Assembly: GCF_900089455.2 (NCBI RefSeq)
Contig: NZ_LT907988.1
Coordinates: 434,001 to 498,000, forward strand
Length of the DNA stretch: 64,000 nucleotides
Reading direction: 5' to 3'
Origin: Orrella dioscoreae
GTDB taxonomy: Bacteria > Pseudomonadota > Gammaproteobacteria > Burkholderiales > Burkholderiaceae_B
Shown one piece after another: positions 42,514 to 51,702 of this stretch. Numbering within the stretch: position 1 is the stretch's first letter; each line of letters begins with the position of its first letter. The notes beneath the pieces were generated by a model. The model saw only the letters and a list, made by a program, of their open reading frames with translations, ran no database searches and was not told where the DNA came from. The position numbers and the translations under genes are program-made.

Positions 42514-43983
42514 ATGCGCCGTCTCGCCGCCATCCTGCACACGCTGGGCTTCGTCATGGCCCTGTTCGCCACCACCATGATTTTCCCCCTGGTGGTGGCG
42601 GCCTGGAATGGCGACGCGGCGCTCGATGCCTTCGTCGACGGCTTCCTGATCTCGCTGGGCCTGGGCCTTGCCTGCTGGCTGGGCACGCGGCGCTTCCGCA
42701 CCGAGCTGCGTCCGCGCGACGGCTTCCTGCTGGCCTCGCTGGTGTGGACCGTGCTGCCCGCGCTGGCCACCATTCCGCTGCAGATCTATTTCGCTCGCGC
42801 GGGCACGCCGCTGTCCTTCACGGACGCCTATTTCGAGGCCATGTCGGGATTGACCACCACCGGTGGCACGATCCTGACCGGGCTGGAGTTCCTGCCACCC
42901 TCCATCAACCTGTGGCGCACGACGCTGGTCTGGGTGGGTGGCATGGGCATCCTGGTGCTGGCCGTGGCGGTGCTGCCGCTGCTGGGCGTGGGCGGGCACC
43001 AGGTGTTCCGGGCCGAGACGCCCGGCCCCATGAAGGACGACCGCCTGACGCCGCGCATCGCCAGCACGGCCAAGGCGCTGTACGGCGTGTATTTCGGCCT
43101 GTCGATCATCTGCCTGCTGGCCTATCGCGCCGTCGGGCTGTCCTGGTTCGAGGCCTGGTGCCACATGTCGTCCACGATGGGGCTGGGCGGGTTCTCCACC
43201 TATGACGAAGGCTTCGTGCACTACGACTCGGTCGGCGTGGAGGCCGTGGCGGTCGTGTTCATGACGATCGCGGGCATCAACTTCGCCACGCACTTCAACG
43301 CCTTGCGCCAGCACAGCCTGAAGGCCTATTGGCGTTGCCCGGAAGCCGTGCCCTACCTGGTGGTGATGTTCGGCGCGGGCCTGCTGATCTCGGCCTACCT
43401 GTACTGGCGCGGCGTCTATGGCGATCCGCTGGAGGCCTTGCGCTATGGCATCTTCAACACCGTGTCGGTCGCCACCAGCACGGGCTTCGCCAATGTGGAC
43501 TACGCCCAATGGCCGCTCTTCGCGCCGCTGCTGATGCTGGTGCTGGCCATGTTCTGCACCTCGGCGGGCTCCACGGGCGGGGGCATCAAGATGATCCGCG
43601 CCATCATCCTGGTCAAGCAGGCGCGCCAGGAGATGGTGAGCATGCTGCATCCCCACGCCATCACGCCGGTGCGGGTGGGCGAGCGCGTGGTGCCGCCGCG
43701 CGTGCTGGTTTCGGTGCTGGCGTTCATGCTGGTCTATGGCCTGTCCATCGCGGTCATGACGGCGCTGATGCTGCTGTCGGGACTGGAGCCGCTGACGGCC
43801 TTTTCCGCGGTGATCGCCAGCATCAACAACACCGGGCCTGGCCTGGGCAGCGTGGGCCCCATGGGCAATTTCGCCGGCCTGACCGACTTCCAGACCTGGG
43901 TCTGCACCTTCGCCATGCTGATCGGCCGGCTCGAACTTTTCACCGTGCTGATCCTCTTCACGCCGGGCTTCTGGCGCAAGTGA
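42514..43983 (+). CDS. trkH: Trk potassium uptake transmembrane protein TrkH
   Basis: A 489-residue TrkH/TrkG potassium-translocating subunit with about ten membrane helices and four pore-loop repeats. Selectivity-loop segments with the conserved Gly can be seen: GLTTTGGTILTGLE, STMGLGGFSTYDEGF, VSVATSTGFANVDY and NNTGPGLGSVGPMGNF. It works with TrkA, encoded directly upstream. Having both subunits adjacent differs from E. coli, where trkH is elsewhere. A 306-base gap follows. Confidence 0.95.
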   Translation: MRRLAAILHTLGFVMALFATTMIFPLVVAAWNGDAALDAFVDGFLISLGLGLACWLGTRRFRTELRPRDGFLLASLVWTVLPALATIPLQIYFARAGTPLSFTDAYFEAMSGLTTTGGTILTGLEFLPPSINLWRTTLVWVGGMGILVLAVAVLPLLGVGGHQVFRAETPGPMKDDRLTPRIASTAKALYGVYFGLSIICLLAYRAVGLSWFEAWCHMSSTMGLGGFSTYDEGFVHYDSVGVEAVAVVFMTIAGINFATHFNALRQHSLKAYWRCPEAVPYLVVMFGAGLLISAYLYWRGVYGDPLEALRYGIFNTVSVATSTGFANVDYAQWPLFAPLLMLVLAMFCTSAGSTGGGIKMIRAIILVKQARQEMVSMLHPHAITPVRVGERVVPPRVLVSVLAFMLVYGLSIAVMTALMLLSGLEPLTAFSAVIASINNTGPGLGSVGPMGNFAGLTDFQTWVCTFAMLIGRLELFTVLILFTPGFWRK

Positions 43984-44289
43984 ACCGAGTGGCCGCCGCT
44001 CGTGGTTTTCCCTTATTTGGGGTAAACCCGAATGCCTGGAAAGCCTTGCTGTAAAAGCCTTTACAGCGTGTGCGTCGCCCCAGGGCGCGTTTTCCTTGAA
44101 AAGTCAGTGACCGCTTTCGTTATGCGCACGGGGCGTTTACGTCATCGTGCGCCAATGCTGCGATAAATGTCACGAATTTCAATCTTTCTGCCATGAATCG
44201 GCCTATACACTTGCGCGGCAACCCCCCCTCATTCAGGGGATCCGCGTGTGAGTGCCTGACCGCGGGTCCGCCGCCCTTAGGAGACCGGC
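43984..44289. other. Non-coding gap between trkH and the YbdK-type gene
   Basis: No supportable gene. It holds a perfect inverted repeat CTGTAAA-AGCC-TTTACAG (44049-44066), then a weak GC hairpin followed by GTTTT that may end the trkH transcript, then a second inverted repeat GCGCACG/CGTGCGC (44124-44152). The remainder is comparatively AT-rich and ends with AGGAGA before the next ATG, so the promoter of the ligase gene is probably here. TATACA near 44207 is a -10 candidate. Confidence 0.5.
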
Positions 44290-45531
44290 ATGGAACACAT
44301 TCCCTTTGTTTCCTCGGCCCCGAACACGCTAGGCATCGAACTTGAACTGCAGCTGATCGACCCCCGCAGCTTCGACCTGGCAGTCGCATCCGAAGAACTG
44401 ATCGCGCAACTCTCCGACCATCCCATGGCTGACCGGGTCAAGCCCGAGATCACCCGCTCGATGATCGAACTGAATTCGTCCGTGCATACCCATCCCGCCG
44501 GCCTGCTGGTCGAGATGCGTGAAATGCGCGATGCCCTGTGCAATGCCGCCGAAGTGGTCGGCGTGCGCGTGGCGGGCGGCGGCGCCCATCCCTTCATGCG
44601 CTGGCAGGATCGCGCCATTTCCGATACGCCACGCTTCCAGTACCTGGCCGAGATGTATGGCTACCTGGCGCGCCAGTTCACGGTGTTCGGCCAGCACATC
44701 CACGTGGGCGTGCAGTCGGGCGACCACGCCATCGCGCTCACGCGCCGGCTCACGCCCTATGTGCCGCACTTCATCGCCATGTCTTCCTCCTCGCCTTACT
44801 GCGAGGGCGTCGACACGCTCTTCTCGTGCTCGCGCCTGCACTCGGTCAACAGCTTCCCGCTGTCCGGCTTCATGCCGGCCGAGATCGACGACTGGTATCG
44901 CTTCGAGGCCCACCTGGCCAAGCTGCATTCCTTCGGCCTGGCCGAGAGCATCAAGGATCTTTATTGGGATATCCGCCCCAAGCCGGAGTTCGGCACGGTC
45001 GAGCTGCGCATCTGCGATACGCCGCTGACTGTCGAGAAGGCCTGCCAGCTGGCGGCCTTCGCGCAGGCCCTGTCGGTCTGGGTCATGCGCAATCCCGGCC
45101 CGGCCGATGGCGCGTGGATGGCCTATGCCAGCAACCACTTCCAGGCCTGCCGTTTCGGCCTGCATGGCAACTACGTCACGCCGGATGGTCAGCGCATGCG
45201 CCTGGCCGATCACCTGCGCGACACCTTCGAGCAATTGATGCCGGTGGCCGACGAACTGGGTACGCTCGACATGTTGTCCGGGTTGCGCGAGGACGTGCGC
45301 AAGAACGGCAGCGACGCGCGCTGGATGCGGGCGCAGTTCAATCGCCTGCGCGATCTTCCCGCGATGGTCGACGCCATGACCCATGCCTTCGACGGTGGCC
45401 GCGAGAAGGCCGTGCAGCAGACCACGCCGGAGCAGGCCGCCACGCGGCGCCGTATCCGCGCCACGTCCGAGCCCATGATGGCCGTGCAGACCCTTGCCAC
45501 GCCGGATGTCCCTCCCGGCACCCTGCACTGA
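44290..45531 (+). CDS. YbdK-type carboxylate-amine ligase (glutamate-cysteine ligase family 2)
   Basis: A 413-residue GCS2-family ATP-dependent ligase. [18 protein letters not shown] at the N-terminus holds the Glu-rich metal/ATP site. [31 protein letters not shown] and [18 protein letters not shown] follow, then [24 protein letters not shown]. YbdK proteins make gamma-glutamyl-cysteine weakly in vitro; the true substrate is not settled. The C-terminal 40 residues ([14 protein letters not shown] onward) go beyond E. coli YbdK (372 residues). AGGAGA precedes the ATG. It is monocistronic, with strong hairpins after it. Confidence 0.9.
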   Translation: MEHIPFVSSAPNTLGIELELQLIDPRSFDLAVASEELIAQLSDHPMADRVKPEITRSMIELNSSVHTHPAGLLVEMREMRDALCNAAEVVGVRVAGGGAHPFMRWQDRAISDTPRFQYLAEMYGYLARQFTVFGQHIHVGVQSGDHAIALTRRLTPYVPHFIAMSSSSPYCEGVDTLFSCSRLHSVNSFPLSGFMPAEIDDWYRFEAHLAKLHSFGLAESIKDLYWDIRPKPEFGTVELRICDTPLTVEKACQLAAFAQALSVWVMRNPGPADGAWMAYASNHFQACRFGLHGNYVTPDGQRMRLADHLRDTFEQLMPVADELGTLDMLSGLREDVRKNGSDARWMRAQFNRLRDLPAMVDAMTHAFDGGREKAVQQTTPEQAATRRRIRATSEPMMAVQTLATPDVPPGTLH

Positions 45532-45698
45532 TCCTGCATCACCCATGAGCCCGCGGCAGCATCGCAAGCTCACCTTCTTCGCCCGACAGGGCCGTGGCCG
45601 CCAGGCTGCGGCCCTGTGTGCTTGCGCCGCCCAAAAAGGCGCAGGCGCGGACTGTCCGGCCTGGGGGCGGCTGCCCCTACCCTGAACCCTTTTTCCGC

Positions 45699-45740
45699 GC
45701 GGCGGCGCCACGGCGATACACCGTGGCGCCGCCGCGTTTT
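45699..45740 (+). terminator. Strong intrinsic terminator
   Basis: GCGGCGGCGCCACGG and CCGTGGCGCCGCCGC form a perfect 15-bp stem around CGATACA, followed by GTTTT. It isolates the ligase gene from the transporter gene. Another hairpin, ACAGGGCCG/CGGCCCTGT at 45586-45617, lies just upstream in the same gap. Confidence 0.88.
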
Positions 45741-45787
45741 GTCGTTTGATCGTCGTTTCCCCGTACACACGCTATAGAGGTTGAATC

Positions 45788-47206
45788 ATGGCAGCACCCC
45801 TAGAAGAAAGTCGCTCGGCACGTTTCGCCATGCGTTGCGCCGCCTGGGCGGAACGCTGGTTCCCCGACTCCTGGGTCTTCGCCACCGTCGGCGTCCTCAT
45901 CGTGACGCTGGCTGCGCTGGCCATCGGCGCCACCCCCGCTTCCACCGCCAAGGCCTTCGGCGACGGCTTCTGGAGCCTGATCCCCTTCACCATGCAGATG
46001 GCGTTCGTGGTGATCGGCGGTTATGTCGTGGCCACCTCAGGTCCGGCTTCCAGGCTGATCCACCGGTTGGCGATGCTGCCGAAGAACGGCCGCTCGGCCG
46101 TGGCCTGGGTCGCCATCATTTCCATGGTCGCGTCCTTGCTGAACTGGGGCCTGAGCCTGGTGTTCGGCGGGCTGCTCGTGCGTGCCATGGCGCGCCGCGA
46201 AGACCTGAAGATGGACTATCGCGCCGCCGGCGCCGCCGCCTATCTGGGCCTGGGCGCCGTGTGGGCGCTGGGCCTGTCCTCGTCGGCCGCGCAACTGCAG
46301 GCGAACCCTGGCAGCCTGCCGCCCTCGATCCTGGCGATCACGGGCGTCATTCCCTTCACGGAAACCATCTTCCTGTGGCAATCGGGCGCGATGCTGCTGG
46401 CGATCATGGTGGTCTCGCTCATCATTGCCTACGTGACCGCGCCCAGCGCTGCCAGCGCGCGCGACGCCAAGGCCTGCGGCGTGGATCCGGTGCTGGAGGC
46501 GCCCAAGGTCAGCAAGCCCACGCGTCCCGGCGAGTGGCTGGAGCACAGCCCCTTCCTGATCCTGGTGCTGGTGGCGCTGGCCGCCGGCTGGCTGATCCAG
46601 GAGTTCATGGCCAAGCCCGCCATCCAGGCGATCTCGGGCCTGAACACCTACAACCTGCTCTTCATCATGGCGGGTGCACTGCTGCACTGGCGCCCGCGCA
46701 GCTTCCTGGATGCGGTGGCGCGCGCGGTGCCCACCACCACGGGCGTGCTGATCCAGTTCCCGTTGTACGGCTCCATCGCGGCCATCATGACGCAGGTCGA
46801 CGGCAGCGGCGGCGAGACGATCGCGCACTACATCTCCGAGTTCTTCATGCGCATCGCGTCGCACGACACCTATGCCGTGCTGATGGGCGTGTACTCGGCC
46901 GTGCTGGGCTTTTTCATCCCGTCGGGCGGCGGCAAGTGGATCATCGAGGCGCCGTACGTCATGCAGGTCGCCAACCAGCTGGAATACCACCTGGGCTGGG
47001 CGGTGCAGATCTATAACGCCGCCGAGGCGCTGCCCAACCTGATCAATCCGTTCTACATGCTGCCCCTGTTGGGCGTGCTGGGCCTGAAGGCGCGCGACCT
47101 GATCGGCTTCACCTTCGTGCAGTTGCTGGTGCACATCCCGCTGGTGCTGATCCTGCTGTGGGCGCTGGGCCAGACGCTGGCCTATATCCCGCCGATGCAG
47201 CCCTAG
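45788..47206 (+). CDS. atoE: Short-chain fatty acid transporter (AtoE family)
   Basis: A 472-residue inner-membrane protein of the TIGR00366/AtoE family (short-chain fatty acid uptake). About ten to twelve helices are seen. Family blocks are FWSLIPFTMQMAFVVIGGYVVA, LLNWGLSLVFGGLLVRAMA, GLGAVWALGLSSSAAQL, FNPFYMLPLLGVLGLKARD-like segments and FFIPSGGGKWIIEAPYV. Its E. coli relative is encoded with the acetoacetate (ato) genes. No ato genes are adjacent here, so the physiological substrate is uncertain. AGAGG lies ahead of the ATG at 45788, after a strong terminator, so it has its own promoter. It converges on bioC with a hairpin between. Confidence 0.88.
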   Translation: MAAPLEESRSARFAMRCAAWAERWFPDSWVFATVGVLIVTLAALAIGATPASTAKAFGDGFWSLIPFTMQMAFVVIGGYVVATSGPASRLIHRLAMLPKNGRSAVAWVAIISMVASLLNWGLSLVFGGLLVRAMARREDLKMDYRAAGAAAYLGLGAVWALGLSSSAAQLQANPGSLPPSILAITGVIPFTETIFLWQSGAMLLAIMVVSLIIAYVTAPSAASARDAKACGVDPVLEAPKVSKPTRPGEWLEHSPFLILVLVALAAGWLIQEFMAKPAIQAISGLNTYNLLFIMAGALLHWRPRSFLDAVARAVPTTTGVLIQFPLYGSIAAIMTQVDGSGGETIAHYISEFFMRIASHDTYAVLMGVYSAVLGFFIPSGGGKWIIEAPYVMQVANQLEYHLGWAVQIYNAAEALPNLINPFYMLPLLGVLGLKARDLIGFTFVQLLVHIPLVLILLWALGQTLAYIPPMQP

Positions 47207-47224
47207 TTGCCGAATGCGCGGCAA

Positions 47225-47244
47225 GCCCGGCCTGTCGGCCGGGC
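47225..47244. terminator. Hairpin between convergent atoE and bioC
   Basis: GCCCGGCC and GGCCGGGC pair around TGTC between the two stop codons. It could end both transcripts, though neither side has a T-tract. Confidence 0.5.
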
Positions 47245-47246
47245 CC

Positions 47247-48158
47247 TCAGTCGCGCGCCTTGCGTCCGATCGCGCTGACCGACAGCATCGTCTCGTTGGG
47301 CGCGCTGCGCCGCGTCGCGGCCCGCCACGCGTGGCCGTAAGACACTTCCATCGACAGCGCGATGAGCCCGTCGGCGTTGCGCTGCGCGTCGAGCGCATCC
47401 AGCAGCCGCTGGCGCCATGTCCGCGAGGCCAGGCCCGCGCGCCGCGCCGCGGCAGGGTTGCCGCCCAGCGCTCGCACGTCGGCCAGCAGCTTCACCGGGT
47501 CGCGATAGGTCAGCGTGATCGTTTCCTGGTCCATCACCGGGTCGGCGAAGCCGCTTTCCACCAGCAGGTCGCCGAAATCATGCATGTCGACGAAGGCGGG
47601 CGTGGCCGTGGCCAGCTTCGCGTCGGCCAGCGCCTGGCGCAGTTCCTTCAGCGTGCCCGGGCCCAGCCACGAGAACATCGCCAGGCCGTCCACGCGCAGC
47701 ACGCGCCGCCATTCGGCCAGCACGGCATGCGGTTCGGGGTGCCAGTGCAGCGCCAGGTTGGACCACACGAGGTCCAGGCTCTCGGCGGGCAGTTCGGTCC
47801 TGGCCAGGTCCGCCTGCACGAACTGCACGGACGGCTGGCGCTTGCCCAGCTGCTTCAGCCAGCCCAGCGGGCCGCTGGCGGTGTGCTTGCGCCGGGCGAT
47901 GTCCAGCAGCGGTGCACAGTGGTCCTGGCCGGTATAGCCCGCCTGCGGATAGCGCGCGCGCAGCGTGGGCAGGTTCGCGCCCGTGCCGCAGCCGGCGTCC
48001 AGCAGCGCCTGCGGCGCCAGCCGGATGTAGCCCAGCCGTTCGTCCATGCGCGTGGCGATCTCGTCGTAGAAGAAGCGCGCCTCGGCCAGCTCGCCACGGC
48101 GGGTGAACTGGCGCCGGACGTCGTCGGTGCGCAAGGGAAGGGGGGCGGGGGAGGACAT
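47247..48158 (-). CDS. bioC: Malonyl-[ACP] O-methyltransferase BioC (SAM methyltransferase)
   Basis: A 303-residue class I SAM methyltransferase of the BioC family, which caps malonyl-ACP as a methyl ester to start biotin synthesis. Seen: RRQFTRRGELAEARFFYDEIATRM at the N-terminus, the SAM motif LLDAGCGTGANLP near residue 60, DLVWSNLALHWHPE near 135 and the BioC-type segment FVDMHDFGDLLVESGF near 190. The ATG at 48158 is preferred to an upstream start that overlaps the comF promoter region. It is divergent from comF with 80 bases between the starts; biotin and comF/gntX-type genes are often neighbours. Other biotin genes are not in the window. A generic methyltransferase remains possible. Confidence 0.82.
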   Translation of the reverse strand: MSSPAPLPLRTDDVRRQFTRRGELAEARFFYDEIATRMDERLGYIRLAPQALLDAGCGTGANLPTLRARYPQAGYTGQDHCAPLLDIARRKHTASGPLGWLKQLGKRQPSVQFVQADLARTELPAESLDLVWSNLALHWHPEPHAVLAEWRRVLRVDGLAMFSWLGPGTLKELRQALADAKLATATPAFVDMHDFGDLLVESGFADPVMDQETITLTYRDPVKLLADVRALGGNPAAARRAGLASRTWRQRLLDALDAQRNADGLIALSMEVSYGHAWRAATRRSAPNETMLSVSAIGRKARD

Positions 48159-48238
48159 ATTGCTCTGGCCTGCGGCGCCACGCGCCGCGTAAACATGCTG
48201 GGATGCGTCTCGTGGACACTTCCAAAGAGGCAAACATT

Positions 48239-49087
48239 ATGGACCATCCCCCGGCAGCGGCCCTGAATACCCCTAGCCCGGGTTCGCGCCGGCTGGCCGA
48301 TGCGTGGCACCGGATCGTGGCGCGGCTGTCGACCGACTGCCCCTTGTGCGGCGGCGCCGCGCGCGGCGCCCGCCTGTGCCGGGGCTGCGCCGACGACCTG
48401 CGCCTGGCGTGGCAGGCGGCCACGCCCCGGCGTTGCCTGCGCTGCGCCATGCCGGCGATGGATACGGCCGGGCGCGGGTGTGGCTGCCCCTTGCGCCACG
48501 CGGCGTTCGTGCAGGCGGTGGCGGCGTTCGACTACCGCCCGCCCGCCGACCTGCTGGTGCTGGACCTGAAGAACCGCCTGCGCCTGTCGCGGTTGCGGGC
48601 CGTGGCGGCCCTGATGAGCCAGGCCGCGCGCGAGGCGGGCCTGTGCCAGGACGCCTCACGCGTGCTGGTGCCCGTGCCCGCCAGCCGGGCGTCGCTGCAG
48701 CGGCGGGGCTTCAATCCCGCGGCGGAACTGGCGCGTGCGGTGTCCGCCGAACTGGGGTGGTCCTGCCGGGGCGAGTGGCTGGCGCGGGTGCGCGATGGCC
48801 GCAAGCAAAGCCGCCTGGGCCGTGAGGCCAGGCGGCTTGCGGTGCTGGGCGCCTACGCCTGTCCGGTACGCATCGATGGCGCGCGCGTGGTGCTGGTCGA
48901 CGACGTGATGACCACCGGCAGCACGGCGGATTCGGCGGCCCGTGCGTTGGTGCGTGCCGGTGCCGCCGAGGTGGTGGTGCTGGTGGCCGCCCGGGCGTGG
49001 AGCGAGATGCCGGTTGACGGGGCCGGCGCGGCCGCCGGCGTCATCCCACCCGAGGGGGCCGTTTTTTGGCTTGGGGCGGGCCGGTGA
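48239..49087 (+). CDS. ComF family protein (double zinc ribbon and phosphoribosyltransferase)
   Basis: A 282-residue ComF/GntX-type protein, required for DNA uptake in competent bacteria where tested. An N-terminal zinc-ribbon region has Cys pairs CPLCGG, CRGC, CLRC and CGC (residues about 35-85). The C-terminal phosphoribosyltransferase domain has PVPASRASLQRRGFNPAAELA and the PRPP motif VVLVDDVMTTGST near 220. AAAGAGG precedes the ATG at 48239. With dprA in the same window this gives two competence-related genes, though both are also found in bacteria not known to be transformable. Confidence 0.9.
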   Translation: MDHPPAAALNTPSPGSRRLADAWHRIVARLSTDCPLCGGAARGARLCRGCADDLRLAWQAATPRRCLRCAMPAMDTAGRGCGCPLRHAAFVQAVAAFDYRPPADLLVLDLKNRLRLSRLRAVAALMSQAAREAGLCQDASRVLVPVPASRASLQRRGFNPAAELARAVSAELGWSCRGEWLARVRDGRKQSRLGREARRLAVLGAYACPVRIDGARVVLVDDVMTTGSTADSAARALVRAGAAEVVVLVAARAWSEMPVDGAGAAAGVIPPEGAVFWLGAGR

Positions 49088-49104
49088 TAAAAAATCGCTG
49101 CTCG

Positions 49105-49110
49105 TACAAT
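49105..49110 (+). promoter_or_regulatory. -10 candidate for trmL (possible leaderless mRNA)
   Basis: TACAAT lies only nine bases before the trmL ATG at 49120. A start site about seven bases downstream would leave almost no leader, and no Shine-Dalgarno sequence is visible. No strong -35 is seen. Confidence 0.4.
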
Positions 49111-49119
49111 GCCGCGATC

Positions 49120-49590
49120 ATGTTCCACGTCATCCTCGTCCATCCCGAAATCCCGCCCAACACGGGCAACGTCATCCGCCTGTGCGCCAACACGGGGGCG
49201 CAATTGCACCTGGTGCGGCCGCTGGGCTTCGAACTGGATGATGCGCGCTTGCGGCGCGCCGGCCTGGATTATCACGAGTGGCAGCCCATGCAGGTGCACG
49301 ACAGCCTGGAGGCGGCCCTGGCCGCCGCGGGCGCGCCGCCCGAGCGCTGCTTCGCCCTGACCACGCGGGCCACGCGCCTGCTGCCGGACGTGGCGTTCCA
49401 GCCGGGCGATGTGTTCGTGTTCGGTTGCGAGACGGCCGGCCTGTCCGATGCGGACCATGAGCGCTTCGCCCCCGGACAGCGCGTGCGACTGCCGATGCGC
49501 GCGGGGCAGCGCAGCCTGAATCTGTCGAATGCGGTGGCGGTGGCGGTCTTCGAGGCCTGGCGCCAGCACGGCTACGCGCACGGCGGCTGA
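49120..49590 (+). CDS. trmL: tRNA (cytidine(34)-2'-O)-methyltransferase TrmL
   Basis: A 156-residue SPOUT-family enzyme that 2'-O-methylates the wobble base of certain leucine tRNAs. It starts MFHVILVHPEIPPNTGNVIRLCANTG (motif 1). Motif 2 DVFVFGCETAGLSD is near residue 103 and motif 3 RSLNLSNAVAVAVFEAWRQ near 130; together they form the trefoil knot. The length is normal. The ATG at 49120 is set by the conserved N-terminus; an upstream frame to 49066 overlaps comF. In E. coli trmL (yibK) lies near gpsA-cysE; here it lies near gpsA with a Bug gene in place of cysE. Confidence 0.93.
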   Translation: MFHVILVHPEIPPNTGNVIRLCANTGAQLHLVRPLGFELDDARLRRAGLDYHEWQPMQVHDSLEAALAAAGAPPERCFALTTRATRLLPDVAFQPGDVFVFGCETAGLSDADHERFAPGQRVRLPMRAGQRSLNLSNAVAVAVFEAWRQHGYAHGG

Positions 49591-49614
49591 GCGCCGCCAC
49601 GCTGCGCGGCGCGC

Positions 49615-50613
49615 TCAGTCCAGCGAGAGGCCCAGGCGCGTGATCACGGCGTCCCAGCGCGCCTTTTCATCCCGGATCCGGTGCGACAGCGCTTCGGGCG
49701 TGGAAGACCTGGCGGTGAAGAACTGCTGCGCGAATTGCTCGCGCACTTGCGGGCGCTCCAGGATGCGCGCCAGTTCGCGGTTCAAGCGCTCGATGACGGG
49801 CGTGGGCGTGCCCGCCGGCGCCAGCATGGCATTCCAGGAAATCGATTCGAAGTCCTTGTAGCCCGCCTCGGACATGGGCGGCACGCCAGGCAGCGCCGGG
49901 TCCGCCTGCAGGCTGGTCACGGCCAGGGCGCGGGCGCGGCCGTCGCGCACTTGCGGCATGGCGATGGCAGGCACCATGAAGCCCGCCTGCACGTCACCCG
50001 CCAGGATGGCCGTGATGACCTGCGGGAAGCCGGAGTAGGGCACCTGCAGCAGGTCGATGCCGGCGTCATGCTTGAACATTTCCATGGCCAGGTGGGCCGA
50101 GCTGCCCGGGCCGACCGAGCCATAGTTCATGGCGCCCGGGCGGCGGCGCGCCAGGTCCACCAGTTCCTCGACCGACTTGATGTTCAGGTTCTTGGCCACC
50201 ACCAGCACGTTCGGGCTGGTGCCGATGAGCGAGATGGGCGCGAGATCCGCGCCGGGGTCGTAGCCCAGCGTGCGCGGATACAGCGTGGGCGCGGTCACCA
50301 GCGGGCCGTTGATCGTGTAGAGCAGGGTATGGCCGTCGGGCTTGGCATGTGCCACGCTGCGCGTGCCGATGTTGCCGCCCGCCCCGGGCTTGTTTTCCAC
50401 GATGACGGGCTGGGCCAGCGCGTCGGACAGCGGCCCGGCAATGGCGCGCGCCAGCGTGTCGGGCGAGGAGCCCGCCGGATACGGCACGATGATGCGCACC
50501 GGCTTCTCGGGCCAGTCGGCCTGGGCAGGCGCACCGGCCAGCAGCGCGCAGGCAGCGGTCAGGGCCGCACCGAACTGGCGCAGTCGGGCGGTGAAGACAT
50601 TGCCAGGCACCAT
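49615..50613 (-). CDS. Bug-family tripartite tricarboxylate transporter receptor
   Basis: A 332-residue periplasmic Bug receptor. The signal peptide (core AALTAACALLAGAPAQA) ends near residue 32, followed by DWPEKPVRIIVPYPAGSSPD. Later blocks are ENKPGAGGNIG, DGHTLLYTINGPLVTAP, YGSVGPGSSAHLAME and VPYSGFPQVI. The ligand is unknown; Bug proteins bind carboxylates, amino acids or vitamins. It starts 26 bases after the gpsA stop on the same strand, so it may be read through from the gpsA operon. GGAGA precedes the ATG. No TctA/TctB genes are nearby. Confidence 0.92.
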   Translation of the reverse strand: MVPGNVFTARLRQFGAALTAACALLAGAPAQADWPEKPVRIIVPYPAGSSPDTLARAIAGPLSDALAQPVIVENKPGAGGNIGTRSVAHAKPDGHTLLYTINGPLVTAPTLYPRTLGYDPGADLAPISLIGTSPNVLVVAKNLNIKSVEELVDLARRRPGAMNYGSVGPGSSAHLAMEMFKHDAGIDLLQVPYSGFPQVITAILAGDVQAGFMVPAIAMPQVRDGRARALAVTSLQADPALPGVPPMSEAGYKDFESISWNAMLAPAGTPTPVIERLNRELARILERPQVREQFAQQFFTARSSTPEALSHRIRDEKARWDAVITRLGLSLD

Positions 50614-50639
50614 CGCGGGTCTCCGGGTGTTGTTATGCG

Positions 50640-51695
50640 TTATTCGAAGCCGGCCTCGCGGCCCAGCAGCAATTGCACGGCGTCGCGCGGCGCCAGGTTC
50701 TCGAACAGCACGCGGCTGACGGCCTCGGTGATGGGCATGTCGACGCCCAGCGCGCGGGCGCGCTGCAGCGTGGCGCGCGCGCAGCGCACGCCTTCGGCGG
50801 TCATGCCGCCCGCCAGGATGTCGGCCAGCGGCCGGCCACGGCCGATTTCGAGCCCCGCGCGGCGGTTGCGCGACAGGTCGCCGGTGGTGGTCAGCACCAG
50901 GTCGCCCAGGCCGGTCAGGCCGGCGAAGGTCTCGGCTTGCGCGCCCAGCGCCACGCCCAGCCGGGTCATCTCGGCCAGGCCGCGCGTGACCAGCGCGGCG
51001 CGCGCGTTGGCGCCCATGTCCAGGCCGTCGGCAATGCCGCAGGCGATGGCGATGACGTTCTTCACCGCGCCGCCCACCTCCACGCCCACCACGTCCTGGC
51101 TGGCATAGACGCGGACGTTGCCGCCATGCAGGCCGGCCATGGCCAGCTCGCGCACGTCGGCGCTGGGGCTGGCGATGGTCAGCGCCACGGGCAGCCCCTG
51201 CGCGACCTCGCGCGCGAAGGACGGGCCGGACAGCACGCCTGTGCCCAGCGCGGGCACGGCGGCCAGCGCCTGCGCCACCACTTCGTGCGGCAGGCGGCCG
51301 GTGTCGGCCTCGAAACCCTTGCAGGTCCAGGCGACGGCGGCGTGGCCCAGGCCATGCGCGGGCAGGCCCAGCGCCAGGCCCGCACAGGCGGCCTGCAGGC
51401 CGGCCACCGGCACGCCAAGGATGATCAATGCCTGGTCGCCGTCGCGCAGGTGCGCATAGACGGCGTCCATGCTGTCGGTGCAGCCCAGCGTTGCGGGCAG
51501 GCGCACGCCAGGGAGATATCGGATGTTTTCGTGGGCGCTTGAAATGGCCGCGGCCTGGGCCGCGTCGCGGGCCCACAGCAGGGTGGGATGCAGTCTTGCG
51601 GCGGCGGCGGCCAGGGCGGTGCCCCAGGCCCCCGCGCCCAGCACGGCCACGCGCAGGCGGCCTTGCTGGGGCTGGATGGCGGCGGGGGCAGGCAT
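50640..51695 (-). CDS. gpsA: Glycerol-3-phosphate dehydrogenase [NAD(P)+]
   Basis: A 351-residue GpsA that reduces dihydroxyacetone phosphate to sn-glycerol 3-phosphate for phospholipid synthesis. The nucleotide-binding motif [18 protein letters not shown] is near residue 16. The catalytic region contains the conserved Lys in [18 protein letters not shown] near 210, and [23 protein letters not shown] and [13 protein letters not shown] follow. It lies seven bases after the secB stop on the same strand, matching the E. coli secB-gpsA order. Confidence 0.95.
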   Translation of the reverse strand: MPAPAAIQPQQGRLRVAVLGAGAWGTALAAAAARLHPTLLWARDAAQAAAISSAHENIRYLPGVRLPATLGCTDSMDAVYAHLRDGDQALIILGVPVAGLQAACAGLALGLPAHGLGHAAVAWTCKGFEADTGRLPHEVVAQALAAVPALGTGVLSGPSFAREVAQGLPVALTIASPSADVRELAMAGLHGGNVRVYASQDVVGVEVGGAVKNVIAIACGIADGLDMGANARAALVTRGLAEMTRLGVALGAQAETFAGLTGLGDLVLTTTGDLSRNRRAGLEIGRGRPLADILAGGMTAEGVRCARATLQRARALGVDMPITEAVSRVLFENLAPRDAVQLLLGREAGFE

Positions 51696-51702
51696 CGCGC
51701 GC

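Noticed and set aside
45494-45685. A 63-codon plus-strand ORF after the YbdK-type gene.
   Set aside because: It overlaps the ligase gene end and hairpins; composition is not gene-like.
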